Source: Ignavibacterium sp.
GTDB taxonomy: Bacteria > Bacteroidota > Ignavibacteria > Ignavibacteriales > Ignavibacteriaceae
Length of the DNA stretch: 34,171 bases
Assembly (NCBI GenBank): GCA_023511695.1
Contig: JAIMAZ010000002.1
Span: 1 to 34,171 of the forward strand
Direction: 5' to 3'
This document shows, piece by piece, positions 8,050 through 16,034 of this stretch. Within the stretch, counting starts at the first letter, position 1; each line of letters starts with the position of its first letter. The translations under genes were made by a program, and so were the position numbers. The notes beneath the pieces are model-generated. The model had not been told where the DNA came from, did no database searches, and saw only the letters and a list, made by a program, of their open reading frames with translations.

Positions 8050-8107
8050 TTTGTAACTCTGTAACAGAAATTACAATATTTGTTAAACTTGTAAGCAGAG
8101 TTACAAA
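8050..8107 (+). promoter_or_regulatory. Inverted-repeat cluster overlapping the M20 peptidase start
   Basis: TTTGTAACTCTG (8050-8061) and CAGAGTTACAAA (8096-8107) are a perfect 12-bp inverted repeat; the last base is the A of the peptidase ATG. Between them lie a further inverted pair, TTACAA (8071-8076) and TTGTAA (8089-8094), and an 11-bp dyad TCTGTAACAGA (8058-8068). Four copies of TTGTAA/TTACAA thus occur in under 60 bp. A TTGACT at 8031-8036 could be a -35-type element. This looks like a multi-site operator or a hairpin that hides the start codon; which one is not decidable here. Confidence 0.55.
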
Positions 8108-9201
8108 TGAATCCCTCCAGATTGATTGAAATATTTCTTCAGGTAATCAAGATAAATGCGCTGTCAGCCAATGAAAAACCACTTGCTGATTTTATTCAAA
8201 GCTTCCTTTCAAATCTGGGATATAAAGTTGAATTCGACGACTCTGCTAAATTCACTCACAGCAATACTGGTAATCTGATTTGTAAAATTGGCAATGGCGG
8301 TGATTTTGTGATGACCGCTCATATGGATACTGCACGACCAACTGAAAATGTTAAACCAATAATTAAAGAAGACAGAATTACATCTTCAGGTGATACAGTG
8401 CTTGGTGTTGATAATCGGGAAGGTGTTGCAGTCTTGCTCTATACACTTGAAAGAATTGCCAAGGATAAAATCCCGGTTAAAGATTTTACTGTTGCTTTTA
8501 CAACTTGTGAGGAAACAACACTCTTTGGATCAAAGTATCTTGGATTGAATGGTAATATTAAAAAAGGATTTGTGTTTGATTCAGGTTATCGTCCCGGAAG
8601 TTTTATTTACTCTGCTTGCGGTGCAATTGGTTTTAATCTTAAAGTTATTGGCAGAGCATCTCATTCCGGAATTGCGCCAGAGAAAGGAATTAATTCTCTC
8701 GTTATTGCAACCCGGGCAATCAACAAATTACCTCTTGGAAGAATTGATGATGAAACCACAATGAATATCGGCTCACTTAAAAGTGGTTCGGCTGTTAATG
8801 TAATTCCCGAATTGACAGAAATGATTGGCGAAGTAAGATCTTTCAATCTGGAAAAGGCAGAGAATTATTTCAATCTGTTAATCAAAACTTTCGAAGAAGA
8901 GGCAAAGAAATCCAGCGCTAAAATTGAATATGATTACTACTGGGATTTTAAACCATACACGATTAAAGAAAATTCCGATGTTTATAAAGATATTGTCAGA
9001 GCAATTACAAAAGTTGGATTGATGCCAACGCCAAAAATTTCTTTAGGTGGAAGTGACGCAAACTCATTAAATGCAAATGGAATTGAATCTGTTAACATCG
9101 GAATTGGTGCGCAGAATCCTCACTCAAATGATGAGTTCGTTTATATCGAGGATTTAATCAAATCAGCTGAAATTGCACTCGAACTTGTTAAAAAGGATTA
9201 A
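8107..9201 (+). CDS. M20-family metallopeptidase (PepT-like di/tripeptidase)
   Basis: A 364-aa cytoplasmic peptidase (no signal peptide) with all M20 landmarks: AHMDTARP (His72 and Asp74), GVDNREG (Asp102, bridging metal ligand), CEETTLFGS (catalytic Glu135 and Glu136), FDSG (Asp158), and the C-terminal NPHSNDE (His339). The lid/dimerisation domain lies at about residues 170-285 (GRASHSGIAPEKGIN). Family members are di-nuclear zinc aminopeptidases, dipeptidases or deacylases; the length and motifs are closest to PepT-like tripeptidases. It is first in an operon with a secreted cyanophycinase-like hydrolase (2 bp gap) and a YfcC-type transporter, so its substrate is probably an imported short peptide, possibly an isoaspartyl dipeptide. 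The start codon has no visible Shine-Dalgarno and lies in an inverted repeat. Confidence 0.92.
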   Translation: MNPSRLIEIFLQVIKINALSANEKPLADFIQSFLSNLGYKVEFDDSAKFTHSNTGNLICKIGNGGDFVMTAHMDTARPTENVKPIIKEDRITSSGDTVLGVDNREGVAVLLYTLERIAKDKIPVKDFTVAFTTCEETTLFGSKYLGLNGNIKKGFVFDSGYRPGSFIYSACGAIGFNLKVIGRASHSGIAPEKGINSLVIATRAINKLPLGRIDDETTMNIGSLKSGSAVNVIPELTEMIGEVRSFNLEKAENYFNLLIKTFEEEAKKSSAKIEYDYYWDFKPYTIKENSDVYKDIVRAITKVGLMPTPKISLGGSDANSLNANGIESVNIGIGAQNPHSNDEFVYIEDLIKSAEIALELVKKD

Positions 9202-9203
9202 CA

Positions 9204-10055
9204 ATGAATCTAAAATATTTTATCGCATTAATAATTCTTTTGCTTTCACAATCTTCTTTTGCACAAACAAAAGGTTATCTTGTTATTATTGGCGGAGTTC
9301 ATACAGAAGAAACATCAAAAAAATTTATTCAGCTTGCCGGTGGTGAAAACGCAAGAGTCATAATTATTCCTAATGCTGGCTCAAATCCCGTTCGCAACAG
9401 CGAGCTTCATAAAAAAGAATTTGAAGAACTTGGGGCAAAAGCAGATTATCTTTTATTTACAAGAGAAACCGCTGATGCAGATTCAAATCTTAAAAAAATG
9501 GATTGGGCAAATGCAGTTTATTTTCTTGGCGGCGATCAAAGTGATTTAACCCGCGATATGCTCGGGACAAAACTTCTTCAGAAAGTTTATGACATTTATT
9601 ATAATGGCGGAGTAATTGGTGGTTCAAGCGCTGGTGCCGCAGTTCAAAGTGAAATAATGATTACCGGAAATGAATTGCTGAATAAAGATTCTTCATCAGC
9701 TTTTATATCAATTCAAAAAGGCAATATAGAAACTGCTAAAGGATTTGGTTTTATTAAGAACGCAATTATTGATCAACATTTTCTTAAAAGAAAAAGACAC
9801 AACCGCTTAATTACATTGATGTGTGAGCATCCAAATCTTTTGGGTATTGCAATTGATGAAGCTACTGCAATTGTTGTTTCTCCCAATGAAACATTTGAAG
9901 TAATTGGCAGCAATCAGGTTTTGGTTTATGATCCAACCGAGGCAAAAAATATCAGAGAAGATAAGAACGGAAATCTTGGTATCACTGGAATGAAAATGCA
10001 TTTGCTGATAAACGGCGATAAGTTTGATTTAAAAACAAAACAAGTAATTGAATGA
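9204..10055 (+). CDS. Secreted cyanophycinase-like serine hydrolase (peptidase S51 family)
   Basis: A 283-aa protein with a signal peptide (about 1-20, ending SSFA-Q) and a single S51/cyanophycinase domain. The nucleophile elbow is GGSSAGAA, with Ser142 as nucleophile. IIDQHFLKRKRHNRL (188-202) carries the expected catalytic His192 and the RHNRL stretch typical of cyanophycinases; YFLGGDQSDL (107-116) is the conserved loop before the nucleophile. Family enzymes cleave cyanophycin (poly-Asp with Arg side chains) to beta-Asp-Arg dipeptides, or hydrolyse Asp-X dipeptides. The signal peptide indicates periplasmic or surface location. It lies 2 bp after the M20 peptidase and overlaps the transporter start (10052-10055), so the three proteins probably form one degradation and uptake route. 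Confidence 0.88.
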   Translation: MNLKYFIALIILLLSQSSFAQTKGYLVIIGGVHTEETSKKFIQLAGGENARVIIIPNAGSNPVRNSELHKKEFEELGAKADYLLFTRETADADSNLKKMDWANAVYFLGGDQSDLTRDMLGTKLLQKVYDIYYNGGVIGGSSAGAAVQSEIMITGNELLNKDSSSAFISIQKGNIETAKGFGFIKNAIIDQHFLKRKRHNRLITLMCEHPNLLGIAIDEATAIVVSPNETFEVIGSNQVLVYDPTEAKNIREDKNGNLGITGMKMHLLINGDKFDLKTKQVIE

Positions 10056-11464
10056 GCGAACAAAAGAAAAAATTCCGGCTTAAAGTACCGAATACATATT
10101 TACTGGTTTTTTCTCTGCTGGTTTTAATTGCAGCATTAACCTGGATTATTCCAGGCGGTAAATATGAGCGAACTATTATGAATGGCAGAGAAGTGGTTGT
10201 GCCGAACTCGTTTAAATATGTTGATAGCCATCCACAAGGAATTTTTGATTTATTTATTTCGCCATTAAAGGGATTTGTTGAAGCAGCTTTAATCATTGGT
10301 TTTGTTTTAATTGTTGGCGGAGCGTTTAATGTTCTCGCAAAAACAGATGCAATTAATTCGCTTATTAATAAACTTGCGAAAGCATACAAAACTTCCAAAC
10401 TCCTTCAGAATCTCTTCATTCCGGTTTTGATGCTGATGTTTTCTCTCGGTGGTGCAACATTCGGAATGAATGAAGAAATAATTCCATTCGTACTTATAAT
10501 TGTTCCTATTTGCCTTGCTCTTGGATATGATTCAATTGTTGGTGTAGCTATTCCATTGATTGGCGCACACATTGGTTTTGCAAGCGCTTTTCTGAATCCG
10601 TTTAATGTTGGTATTGCACAGGGAATTGCAGAAGTTCCATTGTTTTCAGGTATAGGTTACAGAATGATTTGCTGGGCAATCTCAACCACGGTTGTAATTT
10701 TATTTTTACTCTGGTATGTAGGAAGATTAAAAAAGAATCCTCAAGTCAGTCCAATGTATAAAGAAGATGAAGAACGAAGAAAGAACGAACATTTTGATAT
10801 TATATATAATAACAACAATCATTTTTCAATCAGGCATAAAGCAGTACTAATAACATTCGTTCTCTCTCTAATTTTGCTTGTTGTTGGTGTAGTTGAATTT
10901 CATTGGTACATTGAAGAAATAGCCGGAATGTTTTTTATTATGGGAATAGTAGTTGGAATTATCGGAGGATTGAAAAGCGATGAACTTATTAAAGCTTTTG
11001 TTGATGGTGCAAAAGATTTGGTTGGAACTGCTCTGATAATTGCACTCGCAAGAGCAACTCTTGTTCTTTCAAGAGACGCAAATATTATAGATACTATTCT
11101 CTACGGCTTATCACCATTTATTGAGTCATCATCTCCGGTTTTTGCTTCACAGAAAATGTTTATTGTTCAGGCGATAATTAATTTCTTCGTTCATTCAGGA
11201 AGCGGACAGGCAGCTTTAACAATGCCCATTATGGCCCCACTTGCAGATTTAGCCGGAGTTACAAGACAGACAGCTATTCTTGCATTTCAGTTTGGTGAAT
11301 ACACGAATATAATTATTCCAACTTCTGCTGTAACGATGGGTGCATTATCAATGGCTCGTGTTCCCTGGGACAAATGGGCAAAATGGGTTTTACCTTTAAT
11401 GATAATTTTATTTCTGTTGGGATTTATTTTACTTATTCCGCCAAACTTAATTGGATGGCATTGA
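10052..11464 (+). CDS. YfcC-family (DcuC superfamily) amino-acid/dicarboxylate transporter
   Basis: A 470-aa integral inner-membrane protein with about 12 hydrophobic segments. The N-terminus (RLKVPNTYLLVFSLLVLIAA followed by TWIIPGGKYER) and the conserved segments FGMNEEIIPF, NPFNVGIAQGIAEVPLFSG, FFVHSGSGQAALTMPIM and FQFGEYTNIIIPTSAVTMG are characteristic of YfcC proteins, a family often annotated as basic amino-acid antiporters or C4-dicarboxylate carriers. The start ATG overlaps the stop of the cyanophycinase-like gene (ATGA). In this operon it is well placed to import amino acids or dipeptides released in the periplasm for the cytoplasmic M20 peptidase. The actual substrate cannot be read from sequence. 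Confidence 0.9.
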   Translation: MSEQKKKFRLKVPNTYLLVFSLLVLIAALTWIIPGGKYERTIMNGREVVVPNSFKYVDSHPQGIFDLFISPLKGFVEAALIIGFVLIVGGAFNVLAKTDAINSLINKLAKAYKTSKLLQNLFIPVLMLMFSLGGATFGMNEEIIPFVLIIVPICLALGYDSIVGVAIPLIGAHIGFASAFLNPFNVGIAQGIAEVPLFSGIGYRMICWAISTTVVILFLLWYVGRLKKNPQVSPMYKEDEERRKNEHFDIIYNNNNHFSIRHKAVLITFVLSLILLVVGVVEFHWYIEEIAGMFFIMGIVVGIIGGLKSDELIKAFVDGAKDLVGTALIIALARATLVLSRDANIIDTILYGLSPFIESSSPVFASQKMFIVQAIINFFVHSGSGQAALTMPIMAPLADLAGVTRQTAILAFQFGEYTNIIIPTSAVTMGALSMARVPWDKWAKWVLPLMIILFLLGFILLIPPNLIGWH

Positions 11465-11487
11465 TATAAAAAAAATTTTTTAATCAA
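11461..11487 (+). terminator. Weak AT-rich hairpin after the transporter gene
   Basis: TTGAT (11461-11465) and ATCAA (11483-11487) flank an A-run followed by a T-run that can pair. The stem is almost entirely A:T and no T-tract follows, so it may only attenuate transcription. The next gene starts 19 bp later. Confidence 0.25.
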
Positions 11488-11505
11488 CAACAAAAGAGGT
11501 GCACT

Positions 11506-12618
11506 ATGAAAAAGTTCTTACTTTTATTTTCAACAATTCTTCTTGTTTTATCGCTTGATGTAATCCCAACCTTTGCTCAAGCTACATTCGAAACCGGCTC
11601 TATGGGAGTAGTTGTAAATGCTTACGGAAGAATAAGAGCTTATCTTCCAAATGCAAGTGGAACTAAACACATTGAAAGAATTTCCCCACTAGTGGGAGTT
11701 AATTCAAATGCTGTTTTCGATTACCAAAATGATATGGATGTAGAAGAACCAACTTCATTAGTTAGCTCTCCCTCTCTAAGCGATTTTGAACTTGTTGGAG
11801 CGTATAACAATGCTTATTCAGCAGCTCCTCCGGATGTGCTTGTAAGGTACAACATTTACAGCTGGAATAATGCAAAATATGCTCTGGTTAAATGGACAAT
11901 TAAGAACCGGGAAACAGCTGCCATCAATGCTAAAATTGGACTTGATATTATTATGAGTTTGGATGGAACTTATGGGTATGATACTGTTACATATAATCCA
12001 TCAAATCAAGTTATAATAACAAAACGTGGTGGGGTACACTCAGGAATTAAATTCTTTTCCCATCCACTTCAATCACTTTATTCTTTTGAATGGTATGATG
12101 GTTATTATGTGGACTCAAGTTATTGGAGTTGGCTCAATTATGGCTCAATTCAGAATGAGTATATCGGTGATGTTGAAGGTCCGGTTACAATACCATCAAT
12201 AGAATTTGTTAATATTAATTCTCAGGATTCAGTGGTATTATATTTTGCTTTTGCACTCGGTGAAAATGAAAGTGATCTTTTAGCTCAAATCAGCGAAGCT
12301 CAGACTAAATACAATCTGATTACTGATGTTAATGATCAATCGTCATCAAGTCCGGTTGACTTCAGCTTAAATCAAAACTATCCAAATCCATTTAATCCAA
12401 ATACCATTATCAGCTGGAATGTCCCTTTTGATAGTTATCAGACATTGAAGGTTTATGATGTATTGGGAAATGAAGTTGCTTCTTTGGTTAATGAATATCG
12501 TACAGCAGGAAGTTATTCAATCAACTTTAACGCAAGCAATCTCAGCAGCGGAGTTTATTATTATAAACTAACAGCAGGAAAATTCTCTGAAACTAAAAAG
12601 ATGATTTTAATGAGATAA
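11506..12618 (+). CDS. T9SS-exported protein of unknown function
   Basis: A 370-aa protein preceded by a good Shine-Dalgarno (AGAGGTG). It has an N-terminal signal peptide (about 1-25, ending TFAQA), a beta-rich body of about 250 residues that I do not recognise (it contains YNIYSWNNAKYALVKWTI and a Tyr/Ser/Trp-rich stretch near 200), and a clear T9SS type A sorting domain at about 284-370: QNYPNPFNPNTIISWNV, LKVYDVLGNEVASLVNE, SSGVYYYKLTAGKFSETKKM. The tail directs secretion across the outer membrane and attachment to or release from the surface. It may be separately transcribed or read through from the transporter operon (41 bp gap). The body resembles, in general style, the secreted protein at 16035 (both have 'xxAxKIGLDIxxxxDG'-like or 'FYKFDITNNGQ'-like Ig-type strands). 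No function assigned. Confidence 0.85.
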   Translation: MKKFLLLFSTILLVLSLDVIPTFAQATFETGSMGVVVNAYGRIRAYLPNASGTKHIERISPLVGVNSNAVFDYQNDMDVEEPTSLVSSPSLSDFELVGAYNNAYSAAPPDVLVRYNIYSWNNAKYALVKWTIKNRETAAINAKIGLDIIMSLDGTYGYDTVTYNPSNQVIITKRGGVHSGIKFFSHPLQSLYSFEWYDGYYVDSSYWSWLNYGSIQNEYIGDVEGPVTIPSIEFVNINSQDSVVLYFAFALGENESDLLAQISEAQTKYNLITDVNDQSSSSPVDFSLNQNYPNPFNPNTIISWNVPFDSYQTLKVYDVLGNEVASLVNEYRTAGSYSINFNASNLSSGVYYYKLTAGKFSETKKMILMR

Positions 12619-12624
12619 AAAATT

Positions 12625-12659
12625 ATTGTCGCACTGAGAGTTCATCGGAGTGCGACAAT
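12625..12659 (+). terminator. Stem-loop after the T9SS protein gene
   Basis: ATTGTCGCACT (12625-12635) and AGTGCGACAAT (12649-12659) form a perfect 11-bp stem with a 13-nt loop, followed by TTCTTAAT, a weak T-tract. It ends 10 bp before the next start codon and lies between two same-strand genes, so it may act as a terminator or attenuator. The sequence is also reminiscent of the palindromic repeats further along the window. Confidence 0.5.
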
Positions 12660-12669
12660 TTCTTAATCT

Positions 12670-13530
12670 ATGGTTAGCCGTTATAAAGAAATAAGAGAGA
12701 AAATTCAGAGCAAGTATGATTCGCTGCCTTTGAATCAACGCAAGGTTGCCGATTTTGTGATTGATAACTTCGACAATATTCCTTTTGTTGATGTTCACGA
12801 AGTTTCAAAGCAAGTCGGGGTAAGTGTTGCTTCTGTTATCCGGTTTGCTCAAAGTGTTGGCTTTACGGGATTCAGTGAATTGCGGGATGCAGTTTCAGAT
12901 TCGCTGAAAAAACATCTTAAGAAAAATGAAATCTTCTCTCTTGTTGATAAAAGTAAACTTGATAATGATATTCTTACATCTGTGGCGAATATGGATGTGA
13001 AAAATATAAATGATACTTTAACCAATATTGATAGAGAAACTTTCAATAAGGTGATTGAAATAATTCTTCAATCAGATAGAGTTTATACGGCAGGATTAGG
13101 TATCTCTTATCTGCTTGCAGAAATTCTTTCTTATCAGTTAACACAAGTTGGAGTTGATTCATCTGTTCTGAAACATACCCATACTCTTTTCCACGAGCAG
13201 ATTTTGTATATGAATAAAAATGATTTACTGGTATGCTTTTCATTTCCACCGTATTCTAAAGAAACAGTTGATGTTGCAAAGTTTGCAGATAAAAACGGTA
13301 TCGGAGTAATTAGCATCACTAATAAATCTACTGCACCAATTGCTGCTTCTTCAAAAGCAGTTCTTACAGTGAAAAGTGAAAATATGCTTTTTACTAATTC
13401 GTTTGCAGCGATATCGGTTCTGATAAATGCAATTGCAACGGCTTGTGCAGTTAAGAATAAATCAAAAGCAAAAAAAGTTCTTAAAGAAAGTGAAAAAATA
13501 ATGATCGAACAAGATCAGGTTATCTTATAA
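12670..13530 (+). CDS. RpiR/MurR-family transcriptional regulator (HTH + SIS)
   Basis: A 286-aa regulator with the RpiR-type N-terminal helix-turn-helix (about 1-80; LPLNQRKVADFVIDNF, then VHEVSKQVGVSVASVIRFAQ and VGFTGFSELR) and a C-terminal SIS domain (about 115-255; VYTAGLGISYLLAEILSYQL, then DLLVCFSFPPYSKETVDVAK and GVISITNKSTAPIA). SIS domains of this family usually bind phosphorylated sugars or amino sugars (MurR binds MurNAc-6-phosphate), but the ligand here is unknown. It is 21 bp upstream of the TonB-dependent receptor gene and on the same strand, so it is probably its local regulator, and perhaps regulates the flanking peptidase genes too. No obvious Shine-Dalgarno; the start follows the stem-loop closely. 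Confidence 0.9.
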   Translation: MVSRYKEIREKIQSKYDSLPLNQRKVADFVIDNFDNIPFVDVHEVSKQVGVSVASVIRFAQSVGFTGFSELRDAVSDSLKKHLKKNEIFSLVDKSKLDNDILTSVANMDVKNINDTLTNIDRETFNKVIEIILQSDRVYTAGLGISYLLAEILSYQLTQVGVDSSVLKHTHTLFHEQILYMNKNDLLVCFSFPPYSKETVDVAKFADKNGIGVISITNKSTAPIAASSKAVLTVKSENMLFTNSFAAISVLINAIATACAVKNKSKAKKVLKESEKIMIEQDQVIL

Positions 13531-13551
13531 TTATCTGATAAGGAGTCAGAT

Positions 13552-16005
13552 ATGAAAAAAATATTTTCAATAGTTCTCTTGTTCTCGTTTTATTTGTTTG
13601 CAGGGACAACCGGAAAATTAGCCGGCGTAATTAAAGATGCTGATAATGGTGAACCGCTTGTTGGTGCTAATGTTCTGATTGAAGGAACATCCTTTGGCGC
13701 GGCTACAAATGCAAACGGAGAATATGTTATTCTTAATATTCCTCCCGGCAGATACAATGTGAGAATTTCATTCATTGGTTATGAAACAGTTTTGATGCAA
13801 AATGTTGCAATTATTGTTGACCAAACCACAAATCTTTCTGTTAATTTAAAACCCCAAACAGTTCAGGTTGGTGAAGTTGTTGTAACTGCAAAAACTCCTC
13901 TAATACAAAAAGATTTAACAAGTTCAATTTCTGTAATAAGCAGAGACGAAATAGAAGCTTTGCCTGTTACTTCTTTTACAGAATTGCTTTCACTTCAGGC
14001 AGGAGTTGTTGGCAGCGGTTCTAATCTTCATGTTCGTGGCGGAAGAGCAAATGAAATAGCTTATATGATTGATGGAATGCTTGTGGTTGATCCTCTGCTT
14101 GGTGGTTTAGCAACTCAGCTAAATAACGATGCTATTCAGGAAATGAGTTTGCTTAGCGGAACTTTTAATGCTGAGTATGGAAATGCTCTTAGCGGTGTTG
14201 TTAACATAGTTACCCGCGATGGTTCAGATAAACTTTCCGGAAAATTTGAATACAGAACTTCAGAGTTTGGTATAGAAAGATATTCGCGTTTACACGAATC
14301 GAGTGTTAATGGAAATATCAGCGGTCCGGTAGTTACAAATGATTTAAAGTTCTTTATTTCCGCTGAAGTAGATAGAAGAGGAAGCTATCTGCCTTTTGGC
14401 TATAATAAAGATGGAACTTTGTTTACAAAGCTAACTACAACAGCAATTCCTTATGTTAAAATTTCTCTTTCAAATCGTGGTAGTCAGGGACGAGGACAAA
14501 GCTATAACCATGCATGGAAATATATTCCCGATCAATATTTGAGAAGAAGAACAGATAGCTGGCAAACAGGTTTGTATCTTACTCACACTGTTCAGAACAA
14601 TTTCTTTTATGATTTAAAAGTTTCATACTTCAATCAGGGATTTTATTCAGGTATTGATAAAGACACCTCTCAATATCTTTCAACTTCTCAAAGGGAATAT
14701 CTGCCAATAGGAACAGGATTTGAATTTTTCTCAAAGGCAGATCCGCTTGAATTGATAGACAGCAGAACTGTAACACTTGATGGAAAAGTTGATGCGGTAT
14801 GGCAATTCAACAACACCAATGAAGTAAAGTTTGGTGCTTCATATAAAAAGCATCGCTTAAAATATTTTTATGTGTACGATCCTAAAAGAAATTTTCCTTA
14901 TAAAAATGATTATGTAACTGAACCTTTTGAGTTTGCTTCATACATTCAAGATAAAATTGAATTGCCTTACCTCGTAATAAATCTTGGTTTACGATTCGAT
15001 TACATGAATGCAAACATAGTTTTCAGAAATAATCCACTCGATCCAACATCATTGGTAAAAGCAAAACCAAGATCACAGCTATCTCCAAGAGTTGGAATTG
15101 CTCATCCGATTTCAGATAGAACAAAATTGCATTTCTCTTACGGACATTTCTTCCAGAACCCTGATTTTCAATATTTGTTTGAAAACAATCAGTATGATTT
15201 AAATGTGAGAGAGCCCTTAATTGGTCAACCGGGACTTGATGCACAACGAACAATTTCATACGAAGTTGGAATTGCTCATCAGTTTTCTGATCGTATTGCA
15301 ATCAATCTTACTACTTATTATAAAGACATTACCGGTCTTATCGGCACAAGATATTATTTCCCATTTCAGGATGGAAGATACATCGGTTACACTCTTTATG
15401 TAAATGAAGACTATGCTAATGTAAAGGGATTTGAAGTTAATCTTGATATAAGACCTGACAAATATTTTTCCGGTGGATTAAGTTATACTTATTCTGTTGC
15501 AAAAGGCAGCGCATCATCTGAGACAGAACAATATCCCGGAACGCAGGAATCAACATTACTTTACTATCTTGATTTTGACAGAACACATGTTTTGAATGTT
15601 ACCGGTTCATACACAATTCCCGAAAATGAAGGACCTGTTTTATTTGGCTCCCATGTTTTTGACAGAATGGATTTTAGTTTTGTATTCAGAGCAAGTTCAG
15701 GAGCGCCATATACGCCGGGCGGAAGAGATGTTGGATTTGTTATAAAAAATTCTTTGCGACAACCGGGAACATACACTTTAGATTTTATGGTTGGAAAAGA
15801 ATTTGAAGTTTACAATTTATTTAAAATCAGGTTGTTTGCAGAAATTCTGAATGTAACCGATCATCGTAACATACTTTATGTTTATCGTGATACTGGTGAA
15901 CCTGATTTTACTTTTGAAGGCAATCATTCTGTTGAATGGATGAGAGATCCTTCTAACTTTGGTCCGCCAAGATCGATAAGACTTGGAACAACAATCAGAT
16001 TCTGA
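13552..16005 (+). CDS. TonB-dependent outer-membrane receptor with carboxypeptidase-regulatory-like domain
   Basis: An 817-aa outer-membrane protein with a strong Shine-Dalgarno (AAGGAG). A signal peptide (about 1-18) is followed by a carboxypeptidase-regulatory-like beta domain (about 20-105; GVIKDADNGEPLVGANVLIEG cut here), the plug (about 110-225; VISRDEIEALPV, LHVRGGRANEIAYMIDG) and a long 22-strand-type barrel ending in an aromatic residue (IRLGTTIRF), the usual barrel-assembly signal. Such receptors import large or scarce ligands using TonB energy. There is no SusD-type lipoprotein beside it, so this is not a classical glycan SusCD pair; the neighbours are instead secreted peptidase-type proteins, making peptides a reasonable but unproven ligand. 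Confidence 0.93.
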   Translation: MKKIFSIVLLFSFYLFAGTTGKLAGVIKDADNGEPLVGANVLIEGTSFGAATNANGEYVILNIPPGRYNVRISFIGYETVLMQNVAIIVDQTTNLSVNLKPQTVQVGEVVVTAKTPLIQKDLTSSISVISRDEIEALPVTSFTELLSLQAGVVGSGSNLHVRGGRANEIAYMIDGMLVVDPLLGGLATQLNNDAIQEMSLLSGTFNAEYGNALSGVVNIVTRDGSDKLSGKFEYRTSEFGIERYSRLHESSVNGNISGPVVTNDLKFFISAEVDRRGSYLPFGYNKDGTLFTKLTTTAIPYVKISLSNRGSQGRGQSYNHAWKYIPDQYLRRRTDSWQTGLYLTHTVQNNFFYDLKVSYFNQGFYSGIDKDTSQYLSTSQREYLPIGTGFEFFSKADPLELIDSRTVTLDGKVDAVWQFNNTNEVKFGASYKKHRLKYFYVYDPKRNFPYKNDYVTEPFEFASYIQDKIELPYLVINLGLRFDYMNANIVFRNNPLDPTSLVKAKPRSQLSPRVGIAHPISDRTKLHFSYGHFFQNPDFQYLFENNQYDLNVREPLIGQPGLDAQRTISYEVGIAHQFSDRIAINLTTYYKDITGLIGTRYYFPFQDGRYIGYTLYVNEDYANVKGFEVNLDIRPDKYFSGGLSYTYSVAKGSASSETEQYPGTQESTLLYYLDFDRTHVLNVTGSYTIPENEGPVLFGSHVFDRMDFSFVFRASSGAPYTPGGRDVGFVIKNSLRQPGTYTLDFMVGKEFEVYNLFKIRLFAEILNVTDHRNILYVYRDTGEPDFTFEGNHSVEWMRDPSNFGPPRSIRLGTTIRF

Positions 16006-16034
16006 TAAAAAATATTAATCAAAGGAATTTGAAG

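Noticed and set aside
9982-10398. 138-aa open frame on the minus strand
   Set aside because: It lies wholly antisense to the end of the cyanophycinase-like gene and the start of the YfcC-type transporter, both with strong family motifs, and shows no recognisable domain.
8107-11464. Complete cyanophycin synthesis and degradation cluster
   Set aside because: No cyanophycin synthetase (CphA) is encoded in the window; only hydrolases and transport are present, so only scavenging is proposed.
15023-15403. Short open frames of 60-92 aa on both strands
   Set aside because: They overlap the barrel-coding region of the TonB receptor, which has continuous, family-consistent sequence through this stretch.
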